NCBI GenBank assembly: GCA_964036155.1 | Contig: OZ038422.1 | Span: 24,141,201 to 24,205,200 of the forward strand | DNA: 64,000 nt | Origin: Diploscapter coronatus | Taxonomy: Eukaryota > Nematoda > Chromadorea > Rhabditida > Rhabditidae | Direction of reading: 5' to 3' | Shown here: positions 12,501 through 23,457 of the stretch, in pieces | Layout of the letters: every line of letters starts with the position of its first letter | How positions within the stretch are numbered: position 1 is the first letter of the stretch | Program-made: the position numbers and the translations under genes | The notes under the pieces: generated by a model | What the model saw: the letters and a program-made list of their open reading frames with translations, nothing else | Databases searched by the model: none | Told to the model about the DNA's origin: nothing

Positions 12501-14634
12501 CATGATGGAATGACATACTGTGAAATAGAACAGACGATACATTTGCATATTTCTCTTACAGAACAACACAACTTCGCAAATGCCATGTGGCGTGTTGTCG
12601 AATTGTTTCAAAGATAGCAAATATAGTCCATAAAAATTATTGTGAAAAGGGCACATTTTGACTCGATATTATTTATTATTAGAATGAGAAAAAGGTAACC
12701 ATCGCTTTAGGCATGAAATCCGCAACTACGTCGCTGAACGCAACGCGCAGGAAAAAGTCACTTCATCTGAGGAGGAAATCGTAAGCCCTGATTCAGAAAT
12801 CGTACAGCAATCTTCGAAATTCGTCTCTCCTAACCCTAGACGACGACATTAGTAGAAAATTAGAGAATTTAAGACTTACATCAGTTCTTTGAACAAATGG
12901 TAGAAATTGAGTAGGTTCTAAAAATTTTAGGCCATTACATCATAATTATTATATTATTTTTTTAGCGATCTGTTTAGAAAAAATATTTTTAAAAAACGAA
13001 TAAATTAACAAAAAATGAAGAATAGAGAAATTTCAGTTCTCCACTTCACGATCAACCCAAATATCTTCCACTAGCACAATTGCTCGTGTGCATCCCACAA
13101 CCAGTGCACCAACCACCAGCAAGGTTGCACCAACCAAGACGCATTTAAATGGTGTACCCATCTATCGAGCCAATAATATCCAGAATGCTGCACCGCAGCT
13201 GGTCGATGCTAGATTGTCACTCTCGAATGCGAATAGCACGATGGCAAGCACGCAGAGAGCGCAGGTGCAGAAGTTTTGTTCAATTAGAAAAAGTGAATTT
13301 TTGTATGAATCACGGACATTTGATGCTAAATTGTTCTATTAGTGTGTCCATTCTGCTGGCATAGAGAAACTGCATCTTGATATGTGGCTTATTTATATAA
13401 TTTCATTCGAAACATTTCTTAAAGTCACCTGATATGAAGCACGAAAGCATGGACGCACAATGCGTTTTATAGCTATGTCTCAAATTTCACGACAATTTTA
13501 TTGAATGACCGGATATTTGGTTCGTAACTCGATTTTAGTTTAGTTCAAATACAATATTCAGTTTCCCACACTAGCACCGGATACTTTTTTCTTGAACACT
13601 TCGAAATACCCGAAGAAAGTCGAAGTTAAGCCGAGTCTGAAGGAGAGCGAAGTCAGCACCGTGGCACTTCACAAGTCGCCACTGACCAGCGAAGAATTCG
13701 ATAAATTGCCTTTTATTAAGGTTTGTTGATAATATTCCCACCATAACGAAATCAATCGATTTAAACCTTAAACATCTAACTTTATGAAACTTGAAATGCA
13801 TCATAAAGGTGAATTTATCAGGGCCCAGGTAAACCACTCAATACTACAATCAAAGTCCAGCCAGTACCGAAAGCAAAGGTGAAAAACATCCGGAATTCGG
13901 AACATTGAAGTGGAACTAGATTTTTAGGATCCAAACGAGCAACCAAAGAAGGGACTACCTTCATCAGCATCGGCTGAAACGACTTTGACGCTGGAAAAGA
14001 TTATTCCGTCAAAAGTTATGGTAGGGAATGCACCTCATGAATAGTGAAATGTGGAGTTCAGCCTTCAAAATTTATATCCAGAATCGGAGGATTTCTTTCA
14101 AACTTCAAAAATCTTTCAGAAGGCCGGAAACTCTCCCAATTCTCCTGACATAGTTGAATATGAATACATCGAAGTTGAAGTCGACGAAAATGGAAATGAA
14201 CTTTCGAGAAAATTGGACCATAAGAAGAGAAAATTAGTGGATGCACAAGTATTTTTCTGAGTCATTTTGGGGAAAAAATTGAAGTTCCAGAAGAAAGAAC
14301 TGGGTATACCGGCTGAAGAGGAAGTGGTTTATTTGGATCATGGTATGGTTTGCACCTTATCAGAATATTTCATCTTGAAAACATCGAAACTAAAGATGAT
14401 TAGTATGCATTTATCGAGGAATTTACAAATTTTTGGGCATAAAATATCCGATAGTTATGATTTTTCAAGAATTATCTTTAGAAATTCGATTTAGATCGTT
14501 CAAATTCTTCAACAATATTGCCGATGGAATATGAAACCGTCATTGAATACGTCGATGAAACTGAGTCTGCCAAAAACGCAAATTCGACTAAGTCGAAACC
14601 TCACTCCAAAGTCAAACGATCTTCATTTAGCTAA
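9502..14634 (+). CDS. secreted multi-EF-hand calcium-binding protein (long form 777 aa, short form 515 aa)
   Basis: Exons 9502-9598, 9822-10027, 10171-10272, 10315-10390, 10554-10687, 10870-10951, 11043-11170, 11331-11414, 11470-11595, 11967-12083, 12149-12241, 12284-12444, then either 12711-12852 (stop, short form) or 12711-12780, 13037-13264, 13562-13720, 13822-13878, 13928-14020, 14120-14248, 14291-14342, 14495-14634. All junctions are in phase. A signal peptide (KFILLVFCANA) is followed by a proline-rich linker and about eleven EF-hand loops, for example DLNSDGKLSLSE, DTDGDKLLSLTE, DLNGDGHIAIDE and DSDNSGTLTMDE; exon 5 holds a degenerate one. Several introns fall exactly at loop starts, so the array grew by exon duplication. 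The long form adds a Ser/Thr-rich segment and an acidic/basic tail. It probably acts in the secretory pathway or outside the cell as a calcium-binding protein; partners are unknown. Confidence 0.85.
12999..13004 (+). terminator. AATAAA signal for the short EF-hand isoform
   Basis: It lies about 150 bases after the TAG at 12850-12852 and before the next exon of the long form (13037). It fits an internal polyadenylation site competing with the splice donor at 12781. Confidence 0.45.
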
Positions 14635-16951
14635 TATTTTTTGACATTATTTAGATGTTAAAACGCATATTTGGTTCAAATTCTAAATTGTGCTGTTTTT
14701 ATGGCTGAATATGCGTTTTGAGTTTTAAAGTCCTCAAATAGCAAACAAATTTGCTATGACCAACGTACGGGAAAATGTATCACCGAATGATAGTGATTTT
14801 CAGGCATATTGTGCAAAGTTTAATTGAAGTAAATTTTATTTTTATTTATTCGACAACTGCTCTAGCGCCATTAATAATAATTTGTCCGCTCAGAACTTAT
14901 GACTTTCGAAACACATAAAACTTTAATTTCATTAACTTCGACGAATGTGGTTAATAAAGTAAACATTTCCAACATTTCAACGTGAGAATATAATGTGCAA
15001 ACCCATAAGATCTTACGCAGTTAATTTTGAATTATATTATCTGCAATTACTAATTATAAAAGTTTTTACAGCATCAAACCTTCGAGTTATCCTTAGAAAA
15101 TAGTATCGATTATTTTAATTTGTGCTCTTTTGTCATGCAAAATGAGTGATACAGTTTCTCTAAATAAGCTCATTCATTTCAGAAATTCTTTATGTTCGAT
15201 ATAATTCAAAAGCATTTGTTCTGTCCTTTTTAGCGTTTCAATTCTACCGAAAATGTTGTTATTTCGAGGAGCGAATAACATTTCCTGCAAAAACTCATCG
15301 CCATTGCATTTTTCGCTTCCTTACCCAAATGGACATCCAAATCCAAACCATCATTAGGAAGGCTGCCTTACCTAAAATTTCTCCCTTGCTTTCTTTCATT
15401 AATTATTTACACAGCGTGCTTTTCACGATACCTTTATGCTAAAAAATACCAAAAATCTGCTATTATTCTAAAGAGTAACTTTAGAAAGTTGGTGGAACTT
15501 TTCTTATTTTCTGAGAAAGCAAAATTCTTTGAATAGAAATGATTATGAAAATTCAATAGTTCATCAAAATTTCATACTTTTGAGTCATGAAGATCAACTT
15601 ATGTTTGATAAAAAAGGGTTTAAGGAAAAGAATTCCTATCCTTGCATTTTTTCTGAAAAATATCCCGCTTTTTCAATCTTTCATCTAATTGTAATTGTAA
15701 TCTCAACTTTTTTTCTAAACTTCCTTTGTCCTTCCATCTAGCTCTAATTTAATTTTAGTAAGTCAACTTTTCATAACTCTCCAATTGATACCACGGAAAT
15801 GCGCTAATCAGTGTTTTGCAAGTGGTTTTGTAAGAAACAGCAGCTCTTTCATATGCTTTAGAATAGTCGACAAAACTGACTAAGGTAATTTCTGATGCAT
15901 ACATTTTCTCCAAGCGTTGAGTTTTTGCGTAAAAATTCCATTATCGAGACCAATTATCATAGTGTAGGTGCAAAATCATGCTGTGTCGGCTGTATTTGCA
16001 ACCCCATTATTATGCTTTGCCGCAACTTTTGGATTAAACCGACTCTTTCTTAATTCCACAGACAATTGAACTAATAAAATTCTCATACACTTCATTTTGT
16101 TCCCCTTCTCTTTTTCTATCCCCAATAGTATTTTATCGAGAATTACAGTATTTTGTACACTATTTCTAGCTGTTTGATGAAACTCGTCATGGTAAGGGGA
16201 ATGACAAGGTGATATCTAATTATCCGGTATAACTTTCACAAAATTAATCCGATTTTTACGTAATCGATGAATAGACATTCCAAAAATTGAGAATTCCTTT
16301 GATTTCGCGCACTTTAAGAAAATTTAGGCCGATTTTTCGTCATAATTAAGGATTTCGTTTGAAGCCTATCATTTTATGCATGAACTAGGGTCCCCAAGCA
16401 GATATGCCGAACTTATGTTCGAGATAAACTTTGTGCGCAGAAATATCATCGAGGTTGTAAATAAGATTTTCGTGATGAAAAATAAAATTAAAAATTTTCC
16501 TAGCCGAGAGAATTGCAAAAATTCATTGCTCGAAGTGAACACATTTTGGGAAAGTTCAAATTGCATGAGCACGGGTGGATGCAAAAATTACGGTCTGGTT
16601 TTTGGCACAGAACCATTTTGTCACATTTATCGTCAATTCAGACTAGATCTTTTATGACATTTTAGATTTGAAGGGTACTTCCTCTCCAAAACTCCTGTTT
16701 CAAACTACCACGTTTCTACCACAAACGCAGTTTTGCAAGAGGCGGGACTTGAGAACTCTAGCATGAAGGTTATCTTCGCTTTGAAAGAAAATTACAGTTT
16801 TCACATATTTTTCTGTCATTCTCTACTCATTGCCATTTTATACGTGAAGAATAACTTTGTTTCAGTTGAAACGCACCTTTCTTGCATCGTCGTTGCTTCT
16901 ATATTTTTCTTGAATTTGTCAACACTATGTTCAACTTTTGGCAATGCCGTT
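14635..16951. other. 2.3 kb between convergent genes, no gene seen
   Basis: Convergent 3' flanks of the EF-hand gene (+) and the SH2 gene (-). An AATAAA at about 14952 could serve the long EF-hand transcript. An ORF at 16376-16657 of 93 codons overlaps another on the opposite strand, and neither has splice or family support. Nothing else is recognisable. Confidence 0.45.
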
Positions 16952-19900
16952 TTATTCGGATGTCTGTTGTAGATCCTTGGTGATTAAAGGTCCCAACAAT
17001 GCGAGGATTTGATCTTGCATTTGGAAAAGAAGAGAGGAGCGTGGCTTACTCAAAAAGAGGCAGAGCCAGGCGACAAGATTCAGGTCGGGCTAAATTCAAG
17101 TGAAATCTTTGTGGGAACAGTCTTTTGAAGGGGAAATTAGACGATTTCAACCAGCTTCTGCATCAACGGGAATTTTGTCTTGTTGTGCTGAATTTTTTTG
17201 TATAAAAATTGCAAATGATGCAGGACTTTGTAGGAGGAGTTTTTCTCTTTAGAAAAGGAGAAAAGAAGCGAATTGCTCGATATCTTGTTTCTCCCTTTTT
17301 GAAGAGAGGAAAATTGCTTGAAACTAGGTTCCGTCCTTAAAGCCATGTAGCAGTTGAAAAATCTAATTTGTCTTGAATGAATGAATGATAATTTGTACCT
17401 TGTAGTGCTTGACAAGATCGTGCAGACTGAAAAAGGTCTTGCTGTTCGGATCGCCGTATTCCAAGTAGAACGTCGGATTTTCGCCGGACTAAAAATCAAC
17501 AAACTAAGAAAGGTTTGTTCGTGGAAGGGTTGAAAAAATTAATTAGTTTGGAATGAAGATTACTCAAGTAAAATTGAAATATTCAAAATAACTAGCATAC
17601 GTGGTGCATTTTGACGCGGTAATGACGGAAGATGTTGGTGTCTGGCTGACAGACCATCGTCAATTCGGCCGACGCCAGCAGATCTCGAGTATCGTAGATG
17701 GGTTGCATCTAGAAAATAGGATAATTTCTGATTTACTAGAACTTTAGAAAAAAGTCTTACTGAATGAAAAAAATTAGTCACTTTCGGATAGGGATCATTA
17801 TTTTATGCTCTGCCTAGAACATTCTGATTTTTCTTTAAATTTTCTGGTCAGTTATGCATTCGCTAGAGAAAACGGTCTTCTTAAAATAAGAAAATTTTTA
17901 GTAAAACATTTTTGATCTAGGATTACTGTTCTTGCTCTATCCAGAACACTCCAGTCTGTTTACAGAACACTTTCTGTATACTTTAAAGTCGCAGCCGATT
18001 TATCATGACATTAGATATTCCCACCGAGATTTCGACCACCGTATACAAATTGTTTGTAAGAACGAAAATCTTCACGTGATTAGCCGATTTTGTAGTCCAT
18101 ATATAGGTAAAGATTCGGAAAATAACGTAATGGGAAAATTTCAAACTGCATTTTTAATAATACGGTTATTTTAGTCAAGTGTTCGTTTTATTATCTATTG
18201 CTTACAGGATTCAAAGCGATTTTAAAATTTTATAATTATAGAAATTTTGATCATTTTACCCTATTCTAATACTTAAGTTGTACCCATTGTCTATTCATAT
18301 TCTTTCTCGATTTTCTCGCTCGAATTTTAAAACCCGTGATTTTTAATCATTCCGTTTCTTTTTACCTTGTGGTAGAGTGCGAATTCGCCGACCTTCCTGA
18401 TGTTCTGCTCGGCCTCCTGCATCCGGATCGTGCCCAGGTAGCGACGCTTTACCGACGCTGTTTTTACCGTACCGTACACTTTCACCTACATTTTCGAGCT
18501 ATTCAAAATTCGTCGTATTTTCAAATCAACCTTTCCCTCCGTGAGCTGCGGTGGATTGGCGAACTTGGGTTCGTCGATCGTGTAGTCGGACTGGGTCGAA
18601 TAGGTGTCGGTACTTTTCGCGCGAGGCACTAAAAATGATGATTTTTAAAGGACGTAATGACGAAACGCTTTCTTGTATTTGACGAAACAGAATAGAAATT
18701 GATGGCAACTTGGACTAGTAACACGTACTCATATGGGAAATAGTATAGAATATGGTAGGACTTCTTTTCCTACGCTATTTCTTCTCATGACTGCGCGGCT
18801 ATATAATGCTGCCTTTCCACGTTTCTACCAATTTCTATCGTATTTTGTCATTTTTCGCTTCGTCAAATACAGGTTGCCGCTAAAATGGATTATGAAATGC
18901 TAACCAATTCCTGATAGTATTCTGACTTACTGGTGTCAAGATTTCTGCCCAAATTGGTCGAGATAAGACTCGAATTCAGAAAATGATCATGAATGAGATG
19001 GAAATTAGTTTTGGTCGGCTGGGATCGAAATTCCAAAATTTCCATTTTGGTACTAACTCGGTTTGATATGATTTGACGACCAACCGAGTTTAGCATCAGC
19101 AGGGTCCATGTTGTCGGACGAGCTGGAGACGGGCGGCATGGGCGAGTTGTCGTGACTGGACACTACTGAGGAGGGCGTCGTGATCAGCGGGCAGTTGGGG
19201 CCGATGTCCACGTAGATCGGCGAGTCCAGTGAGGCGTCCCTGCTCCCTTCGCTCCCCACGCAGCCGAAACGACGACGCGTCGAGAGACTCAGCATTTCTA
19301 ATTCGGGCTGAAAGAGTATCGCTATCTTTGAGAAAAATTATATTATGACAACTGCAGTCTGCATTCTATTACTTCTTTCCGATAACAGTAGAAGATTTAT
19401 TTTTCTGTGGCATATTCAGGACATTGTATTAGCATTGTTTATACCAAGAACACAATGCCTTATAAGACTTTAAAATCACTCTAAGCGCCACTACAATACT
19501 CCTTCCGTGCAATGCTTGAAGACCAACTTTTTTGATGCGTATTTCAAACATTTTAGGTAGCTTTGAAGAACTTTACTCACCTGTTTTCCAATGTAGCTGA
19601 TCCTAGTGGAATCGGTGGCGCTTTTGGTGTCGTGGAGAGACGAGGTGATGCCTCCCAAGAGCACTTCGTAGCCGTACTCGAGCTGTCTCTGACGCTGCTC
19701 CAACTCGTCCAAACGTTTGCGCAACTCTTTCAGGTCCCTCTGAATTTATGAATGACTTGCTATTCCCCCTCGAAATGACGATTAAAAAGTACTTTTGGTT
19801 GATTCACATTTTTACAATTTATTTTTAAAGAGAACAAAATTTTCTAAGGGTGAAATATTGAGATTATTCCAACACGTCAGCATTTAAAGTGTTTTGCTAT

Positions 19901-20456
19901 CCCTAGATTTTCATAGTCTGTCTTGAATTTTTAACTAACAGCGAATTCGGCCTTGCTGATAAGCTTCTTCTCTTTCTTCTTGCTGCCGCTGCTTTCGGGC
20001 GGCTTGGTCATTATTTCACTGTTTGACGATGGCGCTCGCCCTTCCATCACCTAAAACAGGCTAGCTTTTCTCAAGAGCTTTAGATTCTTTTAGACAATAA
20101 TTGAGTTTTTATATCATAATATAATTTTTCAATAGGAGAATCAGTAAGTTCGTGAGTCCAAATAGAGAATTTCTGCGTCTTACTAAATCGTAGTATCCGG
20201 CAGCGTGTGCGTCTTCGACCTCCTTGCTGAGTTGTTGTTCGTTGGACTGTTTGGACGCGTTGATCGTCGTGTCGCGCTGCGACTTGACGAGTTTTCTGTT
20301 CAAGTCGACGTAGTCGCCCTCGGCCTCCTCAGTGCTGGCGAGCTCGTTGCTCGACAACATCTGAGCCACAGCGCTCTCCGGAGCCAGCAGCTCGTTGCCC
20401 TTCTTACAGCCCCTGCCGTGCATGCAACAAGTCACTGCTGGTCTGGAAAATTTCAT
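16952..20456 (-). CDS. coiled-coil and SH2-domain adaptor, about 448 aa
   Basis: Exons in transcript order: 20456-20184, 20050-19940, 19739-19581, 19307-19058, 18628-18531, 18485-18366, 17708-17601, 17488-17399, then 17089-16952 (stop) or, alternatively, 17362-17324 (stop); both last exons fit the phase. The N-terminal half is polar with tyrosine motifs (GDYVDL, GYYDL). A short coiled coil lies around residues 135-165 (KELRKRLDELEQRQRQLE), then a Ser/Pro-rich linker and a C-terminal SH2 domain: YLGTI, EAEQNIRKVGEF, HYRV, and FSLHDLVKHY. The usual FLVR arginine is absent, since GEFALYHK stands where GxFLVRxS is expected. Adaptors of this kind link receptor tyrosine signalling to effectors; this one may not bind phosphotyrosine in the normal way. 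The N-terminus could extend upstream because the frame is open to 20615. Confidence 0.75.
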
Positions 20457-20788
20457 TTTTGGTCCCCCTTTATTTTTTATTGACGATATTGGGTTTTGAA
20501 GTTCTGAACTTTGGGAGCTAACTTTGAACCTTTCCTTGTAAAAGCTCATCGTCTTGCAGAGAAAGAAAACCTCGTGAACTCCATTCATTTTTGTAACGAT
20601 TCTTATGATCCTCATTATTTTTCCCCTTTCTTCTCCGATCTCCTTACAACCTTCTCTGAGTGTTGTCCATTACTGTCGAATGTCGCCTTGTTTGGAGCTG
20701 CGAGTCTCGATAATGACCGCCCATTTCAAGGCAAATCGAATTTATAAATGTAAGATAATTTCAGTGTTATTCCAATTTCGGAGTGGAA
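20457..20788. promoter_or_regulatory. head-to-head spacer between SH2 gene and serpentine receptor
   Basis: About 330 bases separate two divergently transcribed start codons, so it probably carries both promoters. The left 160 bases are also an open extension of the SH2 gene frame and may be coding. A TTTCAG at about 20760 just before the receptor start could be a trans-splice acceptor. Confidence 0.35.
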
Positions 20789-23184
20789 ATGGCCACGATA
20801 GTGCAAGATGCGAATCTTTGGATGGATACCATCACTCCGATGTCATACCGAGATAGGATAACAGGTGAAGCAAACTTTTCTAGACCATAACGAGTAGTAA
20901 AAAGTGACGATTCTGCAGTACATTGCTGAGAAGCTTGTGCCTTTTGTCGTCAAGTGTAGAATTCTATCCAAATTTAAGCAAAAGTTGAGAAAAAACAAAT
21001 GATACGTTGAAAAAAATCTTCTATAACTTGAGTTACGTTAGGCAACTGATATAGTGCTCTGTTGTAGTCAAATTATCAAAACTTTCCTATGCTATATTTT
21101 AAGAAGTCGAGAAACGTATCTAATACATTTTTTCAGTCGAATTCGAGCTGAATGGCATTAGCTACTTGTTCAACACACTTCTGTGCATATTCTTCCTCGC
21201 CAAGAAAGAATTGTGCAAGGCTTTCCAGGTTTGCAAAACTTGGCATTTTTCTTGCGAAAATAGACTTGTAACCATTCCAAGTCTTCCCATGAAAATATAT
21301 CTCGAAGAACAAAACTATACAAAATCTTTAATTTTTGAACCGTTAATGCAATAAGTGTTGCATAGCTTCGAGGTGTTTGGAAACGAGAAGGGTAAAAAGT
21401 TATTTGTGGGAAAACGGAAACATCGAATTTTCATGTGAAATGTCGGAATTTTGCAGATTTCAAAAGTATTTTTAGCGAAAATGCTCTAGTTTTCGGGATC
21501 AGCGATAAAAGAATTCTCATAGTTGATGTTCTTCGAAAGTTGTCTGTCTGGGTTTATAGAAAATTATAGTCTGGAAGAATTAAGAACAAGTAACGCGATC
21601 TGGGCTCAATCGAAATTAAATAAATTTAGACAACAGTAGCTTTCGTCACATTTGGATCATTTCTCCTAAACATTCCCCTACTCTTGTTCCAATTCTGGAT
21701 GGTCATCAACACTCAGTTAGGAAGCCCTCCGAGATATTCGGTCTTTCTTTGCTCATTCTTCAAAAATGTCGCTAGCTCAACAACGTCTTGTTACCAAGTT
21801 CTGCCTTTTGTAAGTCATTTCTGAGCCTACAAAATATTCGACTATCGAAAAACATCGAGCTTGGCTTCGATGTAAGTTCACTATAAATCTATCAGCATGC
21901 AATATGAAGAGATGAATCCATTGAATGCAGAAAACAATTGCATTGCTAGAATAAATTTCCACGTAGATATTTTTCAGAAACCCATAATCAACTAGCAGCA
22001 TTTATTCGTAAATTAGAATTTGAGTCATCAGGTTTCTTTCTTTAAACCCATTAAATTTAGACTGTTGGAATCTACCGATACCGTACTGTAGTCCGTAAAA
22101 ATAAACCTGCTCACGCCTCGGTTTATATCGTTCATGGATTAGTTTGTATTTACTTCGTAAGTTTTGTTGACCAACTAGCTATGTTATTATTTAACTTTCA
22201 GATAATATTGGCCTTGTTGAATTACCCCTTTGGCCAGTATCTTGTAAACGATGTCTGTCAGATATTACGGTTTAGCGACGGTCTAGAGATTGTTAGGGTA
22301 TCAAATTGAAAATAGCCTGAGAATAATGATATTTTGAAATTTAACAGACATTTTAAATTCAGATGGTCTCTACCCTAGGCCTAAACTTAACGGCGGTAGC
22401 TATAAATTGTCGAATCTTGATGTTCGTTAAAAGATTCGAAAAAGAAAACCCAGGTATCAATAAAGATTTGAAAGAATTAGGTAGGGTCTTTCGTTAATTT
22501 TATCATTGGGTCGCAAAGATTATAGACTTTTTTACTTTTTTCTATTTTGCAGAATTTTTGGGACTCAATAAATTCTATGATTATGCGGGGTTTACATTTT
22601 CGTAATTATCACTTCACTTTTCTTCTATCGCTTGTTTAACGCATATTCCATGCGAATATTATCTCGCATAATTTATAAAATTCCTTTGTTGCAATTTTAA
22701 ACATATCTAAAATGAATTCTAACATTTTTAGAGCTTCAAAAACGCCGAGAGCAACTCACCATCAGTCTTCTTATTCAATCGACTATACCCATTTTAGTGT
22801 CCTTACCCCTGCTATTGGGTAGTTTGGAGTTTTATTTCGGTAAGTTGGCTAGAAATTTGATCAATTACTTATTCGTGATATATGATGCATGATCAAAATA
22901 TCAAATGTTATCATTGCTATTCATGCAGCAAAACTCCGCTTCTAAATTTAGGTATCAAACTTCCCGGCGATTTCGCTAACCGGTGGTACGCGACGACCTT
23001 CCTCGGTCCGTTTCTGATGCCATTTTCATCGATGCTAAGTCTAAGCACGATAAGGACAGAGTTGTTCTATTGCATTCCTCGCATAAAACGCCCTGAAAAG
23101 CGATTACCAGTGGAAGCTTTCGTCACGACAGTACCTCGAGTATCCGCTTTGTCAGTCACTAATTCAGAATATAGACATAGTTGA
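20789..23184 (+). CDS. seven-transmembrane serpentine chemoreceptor, 323 aa
   Basis: Exons 20789-20864, 21137-21228, 21630-21809, 22061-22156, 22202-22297, 22363-22453, 22732-22839, 22952-23184, all in phase. The protein is dominated by hydrophobic segments: ISYLFNTLLCIFFL, FGSFLLNIPLLLFQF, ASVYIVHGLVCIYF, LLIQSTIPILVSLPLLL and FLGPFLMPFSSMLSL. The LLIQxxIP...LP pattern and the PFxxPF...RTE ending are typical of the nematode Str/Srh/Sri chemoreceptor superfamily, which sits in sensory cilia and signals through G proteins. Length of about 320 residues is normal for the family. I cannot assign a subfamily. A polyadenylation signal is at 23253-23258. Confidence 0.8.
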
Positions 23185-23252
23185 CTCACTTTATTTGTGC
23201 ACTGCTATTTTATTTCCCACAAATCTAGAACGCTTCGACCAAAGTGGATGAG

Positions 23253-23258
23253 AATAAA
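23253..23258 (+). terminator. AATAAA signal of the serpentine receptor gene
   Basis: A hexamer about 70 bases after the stop codon. The convergent CRAL-TRIO/GOLD gene ends at 23458, leaving a short shared 3' region. Confidence 0.5.
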
Positions 23259-23457
23259 ATAAGTGCTGTGATTTGAAGATATTTATTCCCTACTTCTAGA
23301 AAAAGCTTTTGAGAGATTAGGGTATTGATGTCTGAAAAATTGTAACTATCACCATATTCAAAGTGCAATAAATTATTATTTTTATTCGATCTCATTAAAT
23401 TCCGTTTGATATATCAAAATCTACATTTATCACAGATCATTTGAAGAGTCCTAAATG

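Noticed and set aside
13046..13345. Minus-strand hydrophobic reading that looks like a multi-pass membrane protein interrupted by one TAG
   Set aside because: It is the antisense of a Ser/Thr/Ala/Pro-rich plus-strand exon (13037-13264) that has a good acceptor and donor and joins in phase to exons on both sides. The hydrophobic antisense reading is a by-product of that composition, and no start or splice structure supports it.
16376..16657. 93-codon plus-strand ORF
   Set aside because: Overlapped by an ORF on the other strand, no splice partners, no motif, and it lies in a convergent 3' region.
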